The translations under genes were made by a program, and so were the position numbers. Shown in pieces: positions 23,193 to 36,201 of a stretch of 64,000 nucleotides of DNA; position 1 is the first letter of the stretch, and each line of letters begins with the position of its first letter. Origin of the DNA: Sanderia malayensis (lineage: Eukaryota; Cnidaria; Scyphozoa; Semaeostomeae; Pelagiidae). The stretch is from the NCBI GenBank assembly GCA_013076295.1, contig RQOL01000882.1, positions 434,001 through 498,000 of the forward strand, given 5' to 3'. The notes under the pieces are model-generated. The model worked only from the letters and a program-made list of their open reading frames with translations, searched no databases and had not been told where the DNA came from.

Positions 23193-23967
23193 CAAAACAT
23201 TGTACTTATGTTTTTTTATAAAAACAAACGAAATCTTTAGGCAATCAGCCATGGAAAAAGTTGTGTGGCAATTGATGATATTTGGGACACATGAAATCAC
23301 CCAGAAACAAACAAAGACACTTGAAACATGGCGAAATGACAGAGATTGTCACTGATTGTTCTCTTAGTAAAACTTGGAGTCTTTATGAGTCCATTTAACA
23401 TACATTTTGAAACTCATAAAGCGGCGAAAAGGCATTTGAAAATGTATTCAATCACTTTGGAGAGCCAGTAAATGGGACACTTTAGAAGATTGGAACGTAA
23501 ATGGGACATTTTAGAAGATTGGAACATAAACAAGACAATTTAGGCAGTGTTAAGATACATTCAACGAAATTCAAAACACATTGGTCCTCGGAAATCGAAA
23601 TTCGCACTACGTTTGGGTCGCCGTAAAACTTTTGGGACACGCGAGAACAAATGGGGAACCAGTTAGTCAGTCAATCAGCCCTTGATCTTACGTCATGTAG
23701 AGCCAAGTAGAAAATAAAAAGGATGGATAGACAGAAGAACAAAAATATTGAAAAAATATAAACTCACATTTGGTGATAAGCTTTTGAATTTAGAAAATCA
23801 TGTGATGATCATCTCGCCACGCGATTGGCTAGTTAGAACGGTGCAGACATCACGACGTAACATTCGATTTCTGACATCATTTCCGGTTAATCAACATCTC
23901 TTTACTGAGTTATGGCGTTGTAGTTCTTGCGTTTGGAAGGCTGAAATGAAATTGAAATACTTTGAAG

Positions 23968-24345
23968 CAGTTCAAAAGGGGACGAGATGTTTAGTTTGCT
24001 ATATACAGCGAACTTCGTTATATGAGGGTGAATTGTATACTACGAAGCAGTCCAACAAGGGACCAGATGCTTAGCTTGCTATATACAGTGAAGTTCGTTA
24101 TATGAGGGTCAATTGTATGCTATGAAGCAGTTCAACAAGGGACCAGATGCTTAGCTTGCTATATATTAGTGAAGTCCGTTATATGAGGGTTAATTGTATA
24201 CTATGAAGCAGTTTAACAAGGGGCCAGATGTTTAGTTTGCTATATACAGTGAAGTTCGTTATATAAGGGTGGATTGTATACTATGAAGCAGTTGAACAAG
24301 GGACCAGATGTTTAGTTTGCTATCAGTGAAGTTCCTTATATGAGG
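23968..24345 (-). repeat. 80-bp satellite array, inverted block
   Basis: Nearly five copies of the 80-bp unit in reverse orientation to the blocks at 10-18 kb (AGTGAAGTTCGTTATATGAG, AACAAGGGACCAGATG). They lie just beyond the stop codon of the minus-strand AT-hook gene. Confidence 0.9.
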
Positions 24346-24391
24346 GTGAATCAAATAATGCTAATAGTGATGATAATAAAAATCAAGCATA

Positions 24392-27300
24392 CTACTGTGG
24401 AGGAGCATCAAATCTTGATATTCGAAACTTCTTCGACTGCTTCGCAGTGGTTTGCTTCGCAGCTTTGTTCTTTCTTGGTCTTCCTCTTTTTCTGGGTCTC
24501 TCAATTTCAGGCGGCTCCGCAGCGACGATGCCCCGCTTGGTCTGTACAGGAGTGACTTCTGTGTTGCCGTGCCAAGTCCCATCTAAATCCTGCCCGTTGT
24601 CGTCAGCAGAAATCAGAGTTTCCGCGCCAATTCCAAACGGATCCTCGGGAATCATAACGAGGTTCGGCTCCAGAAACGAGGCAAATAAATCACTGGTTAA
24701 TAAATCTTTAGCGAGAACAACATTCGTTCCGTTTCCCGAACAGTTCCCCCCAGCTCCGCTCAGCATTTGATCATTGAAAACACCACGAGATTCACTCTGC
24801 TTGGCCGAGCAATTCGGTCCCAGTCCATCAAGCAAAGACGTCGGCAATTCATTTTCATGCATGACGTCACAGCCTCCATTTCGTCCGACAACTTTCATGG
24901 ATAGAGGAGAGAGGAAACTGTTTTGACTGTTGTTATCCATACTCAAGGCCATGACTTCCTTCAGTGAGTCTTGCGTGAAGTCGAGATCGCTTTGATGGGG
25001 CACATCGCAAGAGAGGTTGGTAACGGAGAATTGCGGAGGGGTGGTTAAATGTTGAGGCTCGGGGGTAATATTTGGGATCGGAGAGCTGAAGAGATCTTGC
25101 TTGAATGGTGACATATCGTTTTCATTTTCCAGTGCTAAATCCTGATGAAAGAAAATGAAAATAGATGACCCCCGTGTTAGAGTGAATAGGGTGTTATGTC
25201 ATGTATTGTAAAAGGTAAACCAACAGATTGGAATACTTGCAGGATCGAAACCCGCTTGAAACAAATTGCTCAAGCACAATGGTCTATTGCTTCTTCTGTC
25301 GTTCACAATCGTAGATTGGGTCTTCTATTGGAATTCCTAACTAATTGGTTAATCTACAGCTTCTAGCAGATTAATTATTACCGTAAATCCCCGAATAAGA
25401 CCCCACCTTCGAATAAGCCCCCATCCTGATAATCATTTGCAAGGTTATTGAGCCCTAGTTTCCAGACATTGAAGTTGAATAGTTTAACAGCAAGTTTAAG
25501 CCAATAATTTCAATGATTGGGTGTATCGTATAGCTTTTATCTTGCTTACCTTTATCTTTAAATTTCATTTTTGCAAATAAGCCCCAGGGGACCTAATCGA
25601 GGGTTTACGGTAAATGGTTAATCTAGAGGTTCCAGTAGATTAATTATTGATTACTTTGCAGATTGCATAAATTTCAAACACAACATACCCCCGTCCACGC
25701 GAGGCAATTCAGCAAATAACAGGTTGAAATCCACTCCATATCAGGGGGACACAATGTAAACTAAGGAAGTCCTTACCTGATCAACCATTTCCTCTTCCTC
25801 CAGTTCCTCTGTGTATAGCAATTCCTCCACGAAAGCTTGCAAGAGCTGGTTCGAGTCAGAACTCGGGTTCAAGTCCCTTTTAGCGGCATCACATTCAAAA
25901 TTCAAATCAAACTCGTTAACAGCCTCTGAATCGTCCGTCATCGACTCGCTAAACGAAGCTTGAGTAGAACGGTTGAGCATTGAAGACTGGGAACTGCCTT
26001 GAGACAAAATTACGTCATTATGTTGATGATGGTGATCATTGTTGTTGTTGCTGTTGTCGTTGAGAGGTGCCTGCTTGGCTGTAGGTGCCCAGATATCATT
26101 GCTGCCAAAAGACAATTGCGGACTGGTTGAATGGTGAGAGTTGGGCACATAGAGAGAGTTCTCGTAGGGAGATTGGGGAACAACGAAATCAACAGCCTCG
26201 TTATCAATTCTTTCGGAAGAAACTGAGGACGACTGTGAGGCTGTGATTGAGTTTGGGTTGACTGCTGGGATTTTTGAATCTGTAATAAAAAAGAATGATC
26301 ATTGAAGACATAATTTTAGCAAACATTTATGGATACATTGCAAAAACATTGCAAGAAATAAATGACAACAATAGCTGGAGATATTGCAGATAAATAGCTG
26401 GGTATATTGCAGATGAATAGCTGGATATACTGCAGATGAATAGCTGGAAATATTGCAGATGAATAGCTGGATATATTGCAGAAGAATAGCTGAATATATT
26501 GCAGATGAATAGCTGGATATATTGCAGATGAATAGCTGGATATATTGCAGATGAATAGCTGGATATATTGCAGATGAATAGCTGAATATATTGCAGATGA
26601 ATAGCTGGATACATTGCAGAAGGATAGCTGGATATATTGCAGAAGAATAGCTGAATATATTGCAGATGAATAGCTGAATATATTGCAGATGAATAGCTGG
26701 ATGTATTGCAGATGAATAGCTCGATATACTGCAGATGAATAGCTTGATATTTTGCAGATGAATAGCTTGATATTTTGCAGATGAATAGCTGGATATATCG
26801 CAGATGAATAGCTTGATATTTTGCAGATGAATAGCTGGATATATTGCAGATGAATAGCTGGATACATTGCAGAAGAATAGCTGGATATATTGCAGATGAA
26901 TAGCTGGATATATTGCAGATGAATAGCTGGATATATTGCAGATGAATAGCTTGATATATTGCAAATGAATAGCTGAATATATTGCAGATGAATAGCTGGA
27001 TACATTGCAGATGAATAGCTGGATATATTGCAGATGAATAGCTGAATATATTGCAGATGAATGGCTGGATATATTGCAGATGAATAGCTGAATATATTGC
27101 AGATGAATAGCTGGATACATTGCAGATGAATGGCTGGATATGTTGCAGATGAATAGCTGGGTATATTGCAGATGAATAGCTGGATATATTGCAGATGAAT
27201 AGCTGGATATATTGCAGATGAATAGCTGAATATATTGCAGATGAATGGCTGGATATATTGCAGATGAATGGCTGGATATATTGCAGATGAATAGCTAAAT

Positions 27301-30300
27301 ATATTGCAGATGAATAGCTGGATATACTGCAGATGAATAGCTTGATATATTGCCGATGAATAGCTGGATATATTGCAGATGAATAGCTTGATATATTGCA
27401 GATGAACAGCTGGATATATTGCAGATGAATAGCTGAATATATTGCAGATGAATGGCTGGATATATTGCAGATGAATGCTATATTGCAGATGAATAGCTGG
27501 ATATATTGCAGATGAATAGCTGATATATTGCAGATGAATAGCTGGATATACTGCAGATGAATAGCTTGATATATTGCAGATGAATAGCTGATATATGCAG
27601 ATGAATAGCTTGATATATTGCAGATGAATAGCTGAATATTTTGCAGATGAATAGCTGGATATTTTGCAGATGAATAGCTGAATATATTGCAGATGAATAG
27701 CTGGATATATTGCAGATGAACAGCTGGATATATTGCAGATGAATAGCTTGATATATTGCAGAAGAATAGCTGGATATATTGCAGATGAATAGCTTGATAT
27801 ATTGCAGATGAACAGCTGGATATATTGCAGATGAATAGCTGGATATATTGCAGATGAATAGCTAGATATATTGCAGATGAATAGCTGGATATATTGCAGA
27901 TGAATAGCTGAATATATTGCAGATGAATGCTGGATATATTGCAGATGAATGCTGGATATATTGCAGATGAATAGCTGATATATTGCAGATGAATAGCTGG
28001 ATATATGCAGATGAATAGCTGATATATTGCAGATGAATAGCTGGATATATTGCAGATGAATAGCTTGATATATTGCAGATGAACAGCTGGATATATTGCA
28101 GATGAATAGCTGAATATATTGCAGATGAATGGCTGGATATATTGCAGATGAATGGCTGGATATATTGCAGATGAATAGCTAAATATATTGCAGATGAATA
28201 GCTGGATATACTGCAGATGAATAGCTTGATATATTGCAGATGAATAGCTGGATATACTGCAGATGAATAGCTTGATATATTGCAGATGAATAGCTGAATA
28301 TTTTGCAGATGAATAGCTGGATATTTTGCAGATGAATAGCTGAATATATTGCAGATGAATAGCTGGATATATTGCAGATGAACAGCTGGATATATTGCAG
28401 ATGAATAGCTTGATATATTGCAGAAGAATAGCTGGATATATTGCAGATGAATAGCTTGATATATTGCAGATGAACAGCTGGATATATTGCAGATGAATAG
28501 CTGGATATATTGCAGATGAATAGCTAGATATATTGCAGATGAATAGCTGGATATATTGCAGATGAATAGCTTGATATATTGCAGATGAACAGCTGGATAT
28601 ATTGCAGATGAATAGCTGGATATATTGCAGATGAATAGCTAGATATATTGCAGATGAATAGCTGGATATATTGCAGATGAATAGCCGGATATATTGCAGA
28701 TGAATGGCTGGATATATTGCAGAAGAATAGCTGGATATATTGCAGAAGAATAGCCGGATATATTGCAGACAAATAGATGGATATATTGTAGATGAATAGC
28801 TGGATATATTGCAGAAGAATAGCTGGATATATTGCAGATGAACAGCTGGATATATTGCAGATGAATAGCTGGATATATTGCAGATGAATGGCTGGATATA
28901 TTGCAGATGAATGGCTGGATATATTGCAGATGAATAGCTAAATATATTGCAGATGAATAGCTGGATATACTGCAGATGAATAGCTTGATATATTGCAGAT
29001 GAATAGCTGGATATACTGCAGATGAATAGCTTGATATATTGCAGATGAATAGCTGAATATTTTGCAGATGAATAGCTGGATATTTTGCAGATGAATAGCT
29101 GAATATATTGCAGATGAATAGCTGGATATATTGCAGATGAACAGCTGGATATATTGCAGATGAATAGCTTGATATATTGCAGAAGAATAGCTGGATATAT
29201 TGCAGATGAATAGCTTGATATATTGCAGATGAACAGCTGGATATATTGCAGATGAATAGCTGGATATATTGCAGATGAATAGCTAGATATATTGCAGATG
29301 AATAGCTGGATATATTGCAGATGAATAGCTTGATATATTGCAGATGAACAGCTGGATATATTGCAGATGAACAGCTGGATATATTGCAGATGAATAGCTG
29401 GATATATTGCAGAAGAATAGCTGGATATATTGCAGATGAATAGCTTGATATATTGCAGATGAACAGCTGGATATATTGCAGATGAATAGCTGGATATATT
29501 GCAGATGAATAGCTAGATATATTGCAGATGAATAGCTGGATATATTGCAGATGAATAGCTTGATATATTGCAGATGAACAGCTGGATATATTGCAGATGA
29601 ATAGCTGAATATATTGCAGATGAATAGCTGGATATATTGCAGATGAACAGCTGGATATATTGCAGATGAATAGCTTGATATATTGCAGATGAACAGCTGG
29701 ATATATTGCAGATGAATAGCTGGATATATTGCAGATGAATAGCTGGATATATTGCAGATAAATAGCTGGATATATTGCAGATAAATAGCTGGATATATTG
29801 CAGATAAATAGCTGGAAATATTGCAGATGAATAGCTGGATATATTGCAGATGAATAGCTGGATATATTGCAGATGAATAGCTGGATATATTGCAGAAGAA
29901 TAGCTGGATATATTGCAGATGAATAGCTTGATATATTGCAGATGAACAGCTGGATATATTGCAGATGAATAGCTGGATATATTGCAGATGAATAGCTAGA
30001 TATATTGCAGATGAATAGCTGGATATATTGCAGATGAATAGCCGGATATATTGGAGATGAATAGCTGGATATATTGCAGATGAATAGCTGGATATATTGC
30101 AGATGAATAGCTGGATATATTGCAGATAAATAGCTGGATATATTGCAGATGAATAGCTGGATATCTTGCAGAAGAATAGCTGGATATATTGCAGAAAAAT
30201 AGCCGGATATATTGCAGACAAATAGATGGATATATTGTAGATGAATAGCTGGATATATTGCAGAAGAATAGCTGGATATACTGCAGATGAATAGCTTGAT

Positions 30301-33300
30301 ATATTGCAGATGAACAGCTGGATATATTGCAGATGAATAGCTGGATATATTGCAGATGAATAGCTGGATATATTGCAGATGAATAGCTGGATATATTGCA
30401 GATAAATAGCTGGATATATTGCAGATCAATAGCTGGATGTATTGCAGATGAATAGCTGGATATATTGCAGAAGAATAGCTGGATATATTGCAGAAGAATA
30501 GCCGGATATATTGCAGACAAATAGATGGATATATTGTAGATGAATAGCTGGATATATTGCAGATGAATAGCTGGATATATTGCAGATGAATAACTGGATA
30601 TGTTGCAGATGAATAGCTGGATATATTGCAGATGAATAGCTGGATATATTGCAGATGAATAGCTGGATATATTGCAGATGAATAGCTTGATATATTGCAG
30701 ATGAATAGCTGGATGTATTGCAGATAAATAGCTTGATATATTGCAGATGAATAGCTGGATATATTGCAGATGAATAGCTTGATATATTGCAGATGAATAG
30801 CTGGATGTATTGCAGATAAATAGCTTGATATATTGCAGATGAATAGCTTGATATATTGCAGATGAATAGCTTGATATATTGCAGATGAATAGCTGGATGT
30901 ATTGCAGATAAATAGCTTGATATATTGCAGATGAATAGCTGGATATATTGCAGATGAATAGCTGGATGTATTGCAGATAAATAGCTTGATATATTGCAGA
31001 TGAATAGCTGGATATATTGCAGATGAATAGCTGGATATATTGCAGATGAATAACTGGATATGTTGCAGATGAATAGCTGGATATATTGCAGATGAATAGC
31101 TGGATATATTGCAGATAAATAGCTGGATATACTGCAGATGAATAGCTGGATATATCGCAGATGAATAGCTGGATATATTGCAGATGAATAACTGGATATG
31201 TTGCAGATGAATAGCTGGATATATTGCAGATGAATAGCTGGATATATTGCAGATGAATAGCTGGATATATTGCAGATGAATAGCTTGATATATTGCAGAT
31301 GAATAGCTGGATGTATTGCAGATGAATAGCTTGATATATTGCAGATGAATAGCTGGATGTATTGCAGATAAATAGCTTGATATATTGCAGATGAATAGCT
31401 GGATATATTGCAGATGAATAGCTGGATGTATTGCAGATAAATAGCTTGATATATTGCAGATAAATAGCTTGATATATTGCAGATGAATAGCTGGATATAT
31501 TGCAGATGAATAGCTGGATATATTGCAGATGAATAGCTGGATGTATTGCAGATAAATAGCTTGATATATTGCAGATGAATAGCTGGATATATTGCAGATA
31601 AATAGCTGGATATACTGCAGATGAATAGCTGGATATATCGCAGATGAATAGCTGGATATATTGCAGATGAATAGCTGGATATATCGCAGATGAATAGCTG
31701 GATATATTGCAGATGAATAGCTGGATATATTGCAGATGAATAGCTGAATATAGTGCAGATGAATAGCTGGATATATTGCAGATGAATAGCTGGATATATC
31801 GCAGATGAATAGCTGAATACATTGCAGATGAATAGCTGGATACATTGCAGATGAATAGCTGGATATATTGCAGATGAATAGCTGGATATAATGCAGATGA
31901 ATAGCTGGATACATTGCAGATGAATAGCTGGATATATTGCAGATGAATAGCTGGATATATTGCAGATGAATAGCTGGATATATTGCAGATAAATAGCTGG
32001 ATATATTTCAGATGAATAGCAGGATATATTGCAGATGAATAGCTGGATATATTGCAGAAGGATAGCTGGATATATTGCAGAAGAATAGCTGGATACAGTG
32101 CATACCATTTATTTCCTGCGATGACGTAATACACGAGATAGGGATAATGTGATCCAGAGACCTTGACCTCGTATCCACGCCAAGTTGATTGAGGTAATCT
32201 GAAAGAATTCAAAAATCATTCATCAACCCCCGTGCTCTACCATGAATCAATTGATAATAAAGAGCCTTTGCTTGTTAATCCGGGGGTTACATATTTAAAT
32301 GTAAATACCATTGACTTTTCTTTCGAGTTTTGTGATTGCAGACGCTGCGAGTAGGATGAGTTCGATCTGAAAAAAGATTATTTTGGATTGACGGATTGGT
32401 GAAGTAATCAAGCAATGAATTAAAGATTAAGGATTATAAGATTATGGATAGTGGATTTTAAATACGGATTATTGATCAGGGATTAAAACATCATGGATAA
32501 CTAGCTATAAAATTGTGCATTATAGATTATAAGATTAGGGATCATGGATAATGGATTAAAGTTTACGGATTATGGATCAGGGATTTTAAGTTAATGGATA
32601 ACTAGCTATAAAATTGTGTATTATAGATTACGGTATTTCGTGTGTCTATACTGGATTGGAGAGTGCTCTATGCCATGGGCAGAGCGGAATATACAGAGGT
32701 GCGTGAAACTCAGAGTCACAACATATATGTGTCTTTTTTGAAGTCTAACTCTGTGTATTATAGATTATGAAATTATGGATCATGGATGAGGAATTATAAA
32801 ATTATGGATTATGGATAATGGTTTATAAATCAGAGTGATAGATGGTGGAATATAAAATTATCGATAATGGACAAGGAATTGTAAAATTATGCAATTTGAG
32901 CTTTGTAAGATAAGATTATTGATACGATAATAACATGGATTATGGATTATAAGAATCGTTGATTATAAACCATCAATCACGATTAATCCAGATTGTACCT
33001 CGCTCATTCTTCTTTCGTAGCCAATCAATTCATTCAATTCGTGCAAATAAAACTTTGTTTCATGAAAGTAATTCCTAAAAACGTAAGTAATGATATGAAA
33101 ACTATGATAATTATGTTGATATATATTATGATATTGGGTTTCTTGGGGTATGGTAGAATACTAGAAGAATGAAATGTTAAAGTAACAAGTGATGACGAGT
33201 GAAAGGTCAGAGTAGCAAATATTGGTGGACTAAAGGTTAAAGTAGCAAATGTTGGTGGACAAAAGGTTAAAGTAGCAGATGTTTGTAGACCAAAGATCAT

Positions 33301-36201
33301 GGTAGCAAATGTTGGAAAATTAAACGTTAAGGTAGCAAATGTTGAAGAACAAAAGGTTAAAGTAGCAAATATTGGCGGACAAAAGGTCAGAGTAGCAAAT
33401 ATTGGCGGAACAAAGGTCAGAGAAGAAATTATTGGAGAACAAAAGGTTAAGTTGGTGCACCAAAGATCATGGCAGCAAAGCAAATAATTGAGAATCAAAG
33501 GTCGGAGTAGCAAATATTGGCGGACAAAAGGTCAGAGTAGCAAAGGTCAGAATGCCAAGGGTCATGAAAATTAGCGAGGTGTATGATAGACTGTGGTTTC
33601 ATAACTTACTTGTCTTTGACTTTAGGGACTTCAGGGCTGACAAATTTTGTCACATCTGAAATTGAAAACAACCCAAAATCAACACGCAACTTGAATAACG
33701 CAAAACAAAGATTAATTGATGAACACACCCGTCAAAATTACGAATAACATTGCATAGACTATGAGATGAAATCACGAAACGGGGGTTTACTCACGTGGCG
33801 ATAAAACATCTGAATTGGGAACAATTTGGTCGTAATCTTCTGCTGATTTCAGTGCATGTTCTCTTCTCCTTTGATTCATGAACGCATCTTGAATAAACCA
33901 ATGCAGATTACATCACAGATAACGGTAGCTACTATTACGCAGGATCAGGTTTGGATCTCAAACACAATCCGTCATTCTTCCCCCGTCAGTGCAAGGCAAA
34001 TCCGGAGAAAGCCAGTTCAAATCTACTCGACATCCGGGGGACACAATACAATTAACTGCATAACACAATAATGTAAATTCAGTTTGGATGAAAATTCCGA
34101 AAGACAGAAAATGAAAATACATTACCCCCGTGTTAGAGCGAATCCACTATTACATGGTATTATGCATGACATTTAGTAGTAAAGCACTAACGATCAAACC
34201 ACGGGGTTTTCATGATATAACCCCCGGAATATTGACCCAACAACGAGTAATTCAAACCATAATGCAACAATATTAAGGGGGTAAAGCAATTTCTCACCAT
34301 AACGACTCCTGTATTGTTCGTTGTTATTGAACAAAATTGTCCCTGACGAATGACTTTGGATGATAAATTTCAGCACTTTCTCATTTCGACCTTCACCATA
34401 ATTGACTTCTGACATTTGACCTTTTGAGATTGATCTTCGACCTTTGACCCCTGACCCCTGAATCCTAACATCACACCTTTGACATTCACCTGATCGAACT
34501 TCAATTTTCCTATCTCCTTTGAATGCAACTTGTTGACTTGTGAACTCTGACTCCTGACCTTTATCACATTTATTGACCTCTGGTTCCTGACCTCTATTGA
34601 TTTGACAAGTGACCTCATTTGAAGACCTTAGCCTTCCCAGCTGTGATACCCTCATCTTCGGATATCCGCTTCCTGTCGACTTGAAATCTCTGATGCTTGC
34701 GTATGCTAATTGCCTTGCATTGTCTGCTTCAATTTTCGACGCTGACTTCATGTAAACATCAGTCGCACACAATTCGGCAAATCCATCAAACGGCTTCGCT
34801 AGCTTTAACAACTGCTCGCAAAAGGAAGTCGAAGCTAGCCTCCCATCCAATCCCATTTTCTCTGTCTCCAATCTCATCGCTCTACTCATCGCTAGAGAGC
34901 TACTTTGTACCTTCACAGGGGGATTCTCGGTGTTACCATTGGCTGATGCTTTCGCATTGGAAAGTAGCGATTGGTCGACTAATACTTTTGCAGGTATGAG
35001 ATAGCATACTTCGCCATTCATAACGAACTTTGTCGCATTGACGACTGTCTTTTTCTTAAAATCACAGACTGTGTGAAATCGAACATTCTGTTGCTGTTTT
35101 TGCTCGTTAGTCAGTGTGCTCTTGTTTGACGTATCACCAACAACTGTCAAAGGGGGATTCCCCTTACCACTGACGACAACATCCCCAGGGGAGTCCCTCT
35201 GGTTCTCTTTGCCAATCACACGGAAATCCCCATTTCTGTTCTTCAATGGCTCAAACTTCACTTGCAGCTGGTTCTTTCCAAGTGTTGACACGTGACAATT
35301 CGAATCAGACCAAATCCGAATTGTCTCTTTGGATACCAACGGTGAGACATTGATGGGATACGGAGAGACAACTGGTGCTTTTGGTAAACCTTGTCCCTCT
35401 TTTCTCAATGCTTGGTCTGATGTGTCTTTGTTGACAGCCAATGGTGCTTCTTTGATGTCCGAGTGACCCATTTGTCGTCTCTTGCTCCTCCGCAGTTGTC
35501 TCTTCTCTTTGAAATCTATTAACGGATCTTCCGGCACTGCAGATGATGAATTTCCCATTTCGTCCTTTCAATAATAAAAGCAGAGATTTTAGTGAAATTG
35601 TCTCGTGATTATCTTCATAGAGAGCTTAACAAATTCTCAAATCAATTCAAAAAATGTTTATGTGAACTAACAGCAAGATAGCTTGAACATTTATGGTTTA
35701 TCACAATTTAATCATCTTTATTTAATCGTTTTTAAATAACAGTCTTGGGCTTTCCTGGGGCTAGGCAAAGTGGGGCTTTCCACAAAGGGGGTTAATTGAA
35801 AGGGGGCTAAATAAACAGCAGGCTTAATTGAAAGGGGGTTTAATAAATAGGGGGCTCAAGAGTTTAATTAAGAGGTTGGTTAAATAGATAGGGGGCTTAA
35901 TTGAGAGGGGGCTAAATAAATAGGGGGCTTAATTAAGAGAGGACTAAATAGATAGGGGGCTTAATTGGGAGGGGGCTAAATAGATAGGGGGCTTAATTAA
36001 AAGGGGGCTTAATTGAAACAGGGCTAAATAAGAATGTTTCTATACCTCATAGCTTGAAATTTCTTCATTTTTGTCACATAAATCTGTCAAGCTATTTGTT
36101 GAGCCAGGCACAACACAAAGTCCCGAATCACTTGTGCCTCCGCACACTATTCTGTTTGGAACAACATGTGTTGTCGGTGTGGAAGGTGATTTAACTTTCA
36201 T
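24392..36201 (-). CDS. Putative nuclear protein with C-terminal AT-hook, multi-exon
   Basis: Minus-strand exons: 36201-36046 (start, MKVKSPSTPTTHVVP), 35564-34298 (422 residues, begins DEMGNSSS), 33887-33795, 32198-32106, 26279-25777 and 25141-24392 (stop TAG). These six join in frame to 953 residues. Two further well-spliced candidates, 33655-33610 and 32366-32309, break the frame if both are used, so they are alternative exons or mis-set by me. Exon two has the basic stretch KEKRQLRRSKRRQ, a likely nuclear signal. The last exon is rich in Asn, Ser and acidic residues and ends with ERPRKRGRPRKNKAA, an AT-hook (RGRP core) that binds the minor groove of AT-rich DNA. The 26-kb exon has acidic EELLYTEELEEEEM. 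This fits a transcription or chromatin factor with activation-type regions. I recognise no folded domain. Confidence 0.6.
25379..25615. mobile_element. MITE-like element with ACCGTAAATCC ends
   Basis: TACCGTAAATCCCCGAATAA at the left and GAGGGTTTACGGTAAA at the right are imperfect inverted ends, and inside both ends are CGAATAAGCCCCC-type stretches. A related fragment lies at 62555-62640. It occupies the intron between the last two exons of the AT-hook gene. Confidence 0.55.
26379..32095 (-). repeat. 23-bp minisatellite array of 5.7 kb filling one intron
   Basis: About 248 head-to-tail copies of a 23-bp unit whose core is ATATTGCAGATGAATAGCTG. It nearly fills the intron of the minus-strand AT-hook gene that runs from 32105 to 26280: the array begins about 10 bases inside the 5' splice site and stops about 100 bases short of the 3' splice site. 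Variant units (AGAAGAATAGC, GAACAGCTGG, AGCTTGATA, AAATAGCTGG) recur in the same order, for instance around 27.6, 28.3 and 29.05 kb, which shows higher-order repeats of roughly 0.7 kb. No stop codons occur in any minus-strand frame of the unit, so huge false open frames arise. Confidence 0.97.
32380..32960 (+). repeat. Degenerate GGATTATGGATAATGG repeat
   Basis: An AT-rich, irregular array built on GATTATGGAT and TATAAAATTATGGAT, with a unique insert near 32635-32755. It lies in an intron of the AT-hook gene. Confidence 0.6.
33185..33555 (+). repeat. AAAGGTCAGAGTAGCAAAT-type tandem repeat
   Basis: About 13 imperfect units of 26-30 bases, for example ATTGGCGGACAAAAGGTCAG then AGTAGCAAAT. Each carries an AGGTCA or AGGTTA half site. 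The repeat is intronic on the minus-strand gene and is related to the coding repeat in SERINC. Confidence 0.8.
35770..36015 (+). repeat. AGGGGGCTTAATTGAAAG tandem repeat
   Basis: Short units (about 17 bases) alternating between TAAATAGATAGGGGGCT and TAATTGAAAGGGGGCT. It occupies much of the first intron of the AT-hook gene, between 36045 and 35565. Confidence 0.8.

Larger units (their letters stand above)
21804..24391. other. Intergenic region between SERINC and the AT-hook gene
   Basis: AATAAA near 21848 may end the SERINC transcript. The rest holds the repeats listed separately (22340-22510, 22915-22995, 23118-23192, 23968-24345) and AT-rich DNA. Frames at 23119 and 23748 run through repeats and have no support. 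Confidence 0.5.

Noticed and set aside
28639..31914. Open frames of 560 to 1091 codons on the minus strand with a periodic Y-P-A-I-H-L-Q-Y-I-like sequence (also 26299-27120 and 29996-32212).
   Set aside because: They are products of the 23-bp minisatellite, which lacks stops in all three minus frames. The same 23-residue period appears in every frame, overlapping frames are equally long, and the array lies within a spliced intron.
26379..32095. Regular short repeats that could suggest a CRISPR array (also 10335-11548 and 57680-59930).
   Set aside because: The units are directly joined with no unique spacers and the setting is animal nuclear DNA with spliced genes. They are minisatellites.
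34370..34618. A second minus-strand frame rich in S, Q and V within the large AT-hook-gene exon.
   Set aside because: It is a shadow of the main exon, caused by the AGGTCA-like repetitive stretch there; the main frame is open throughout and splices in phase.
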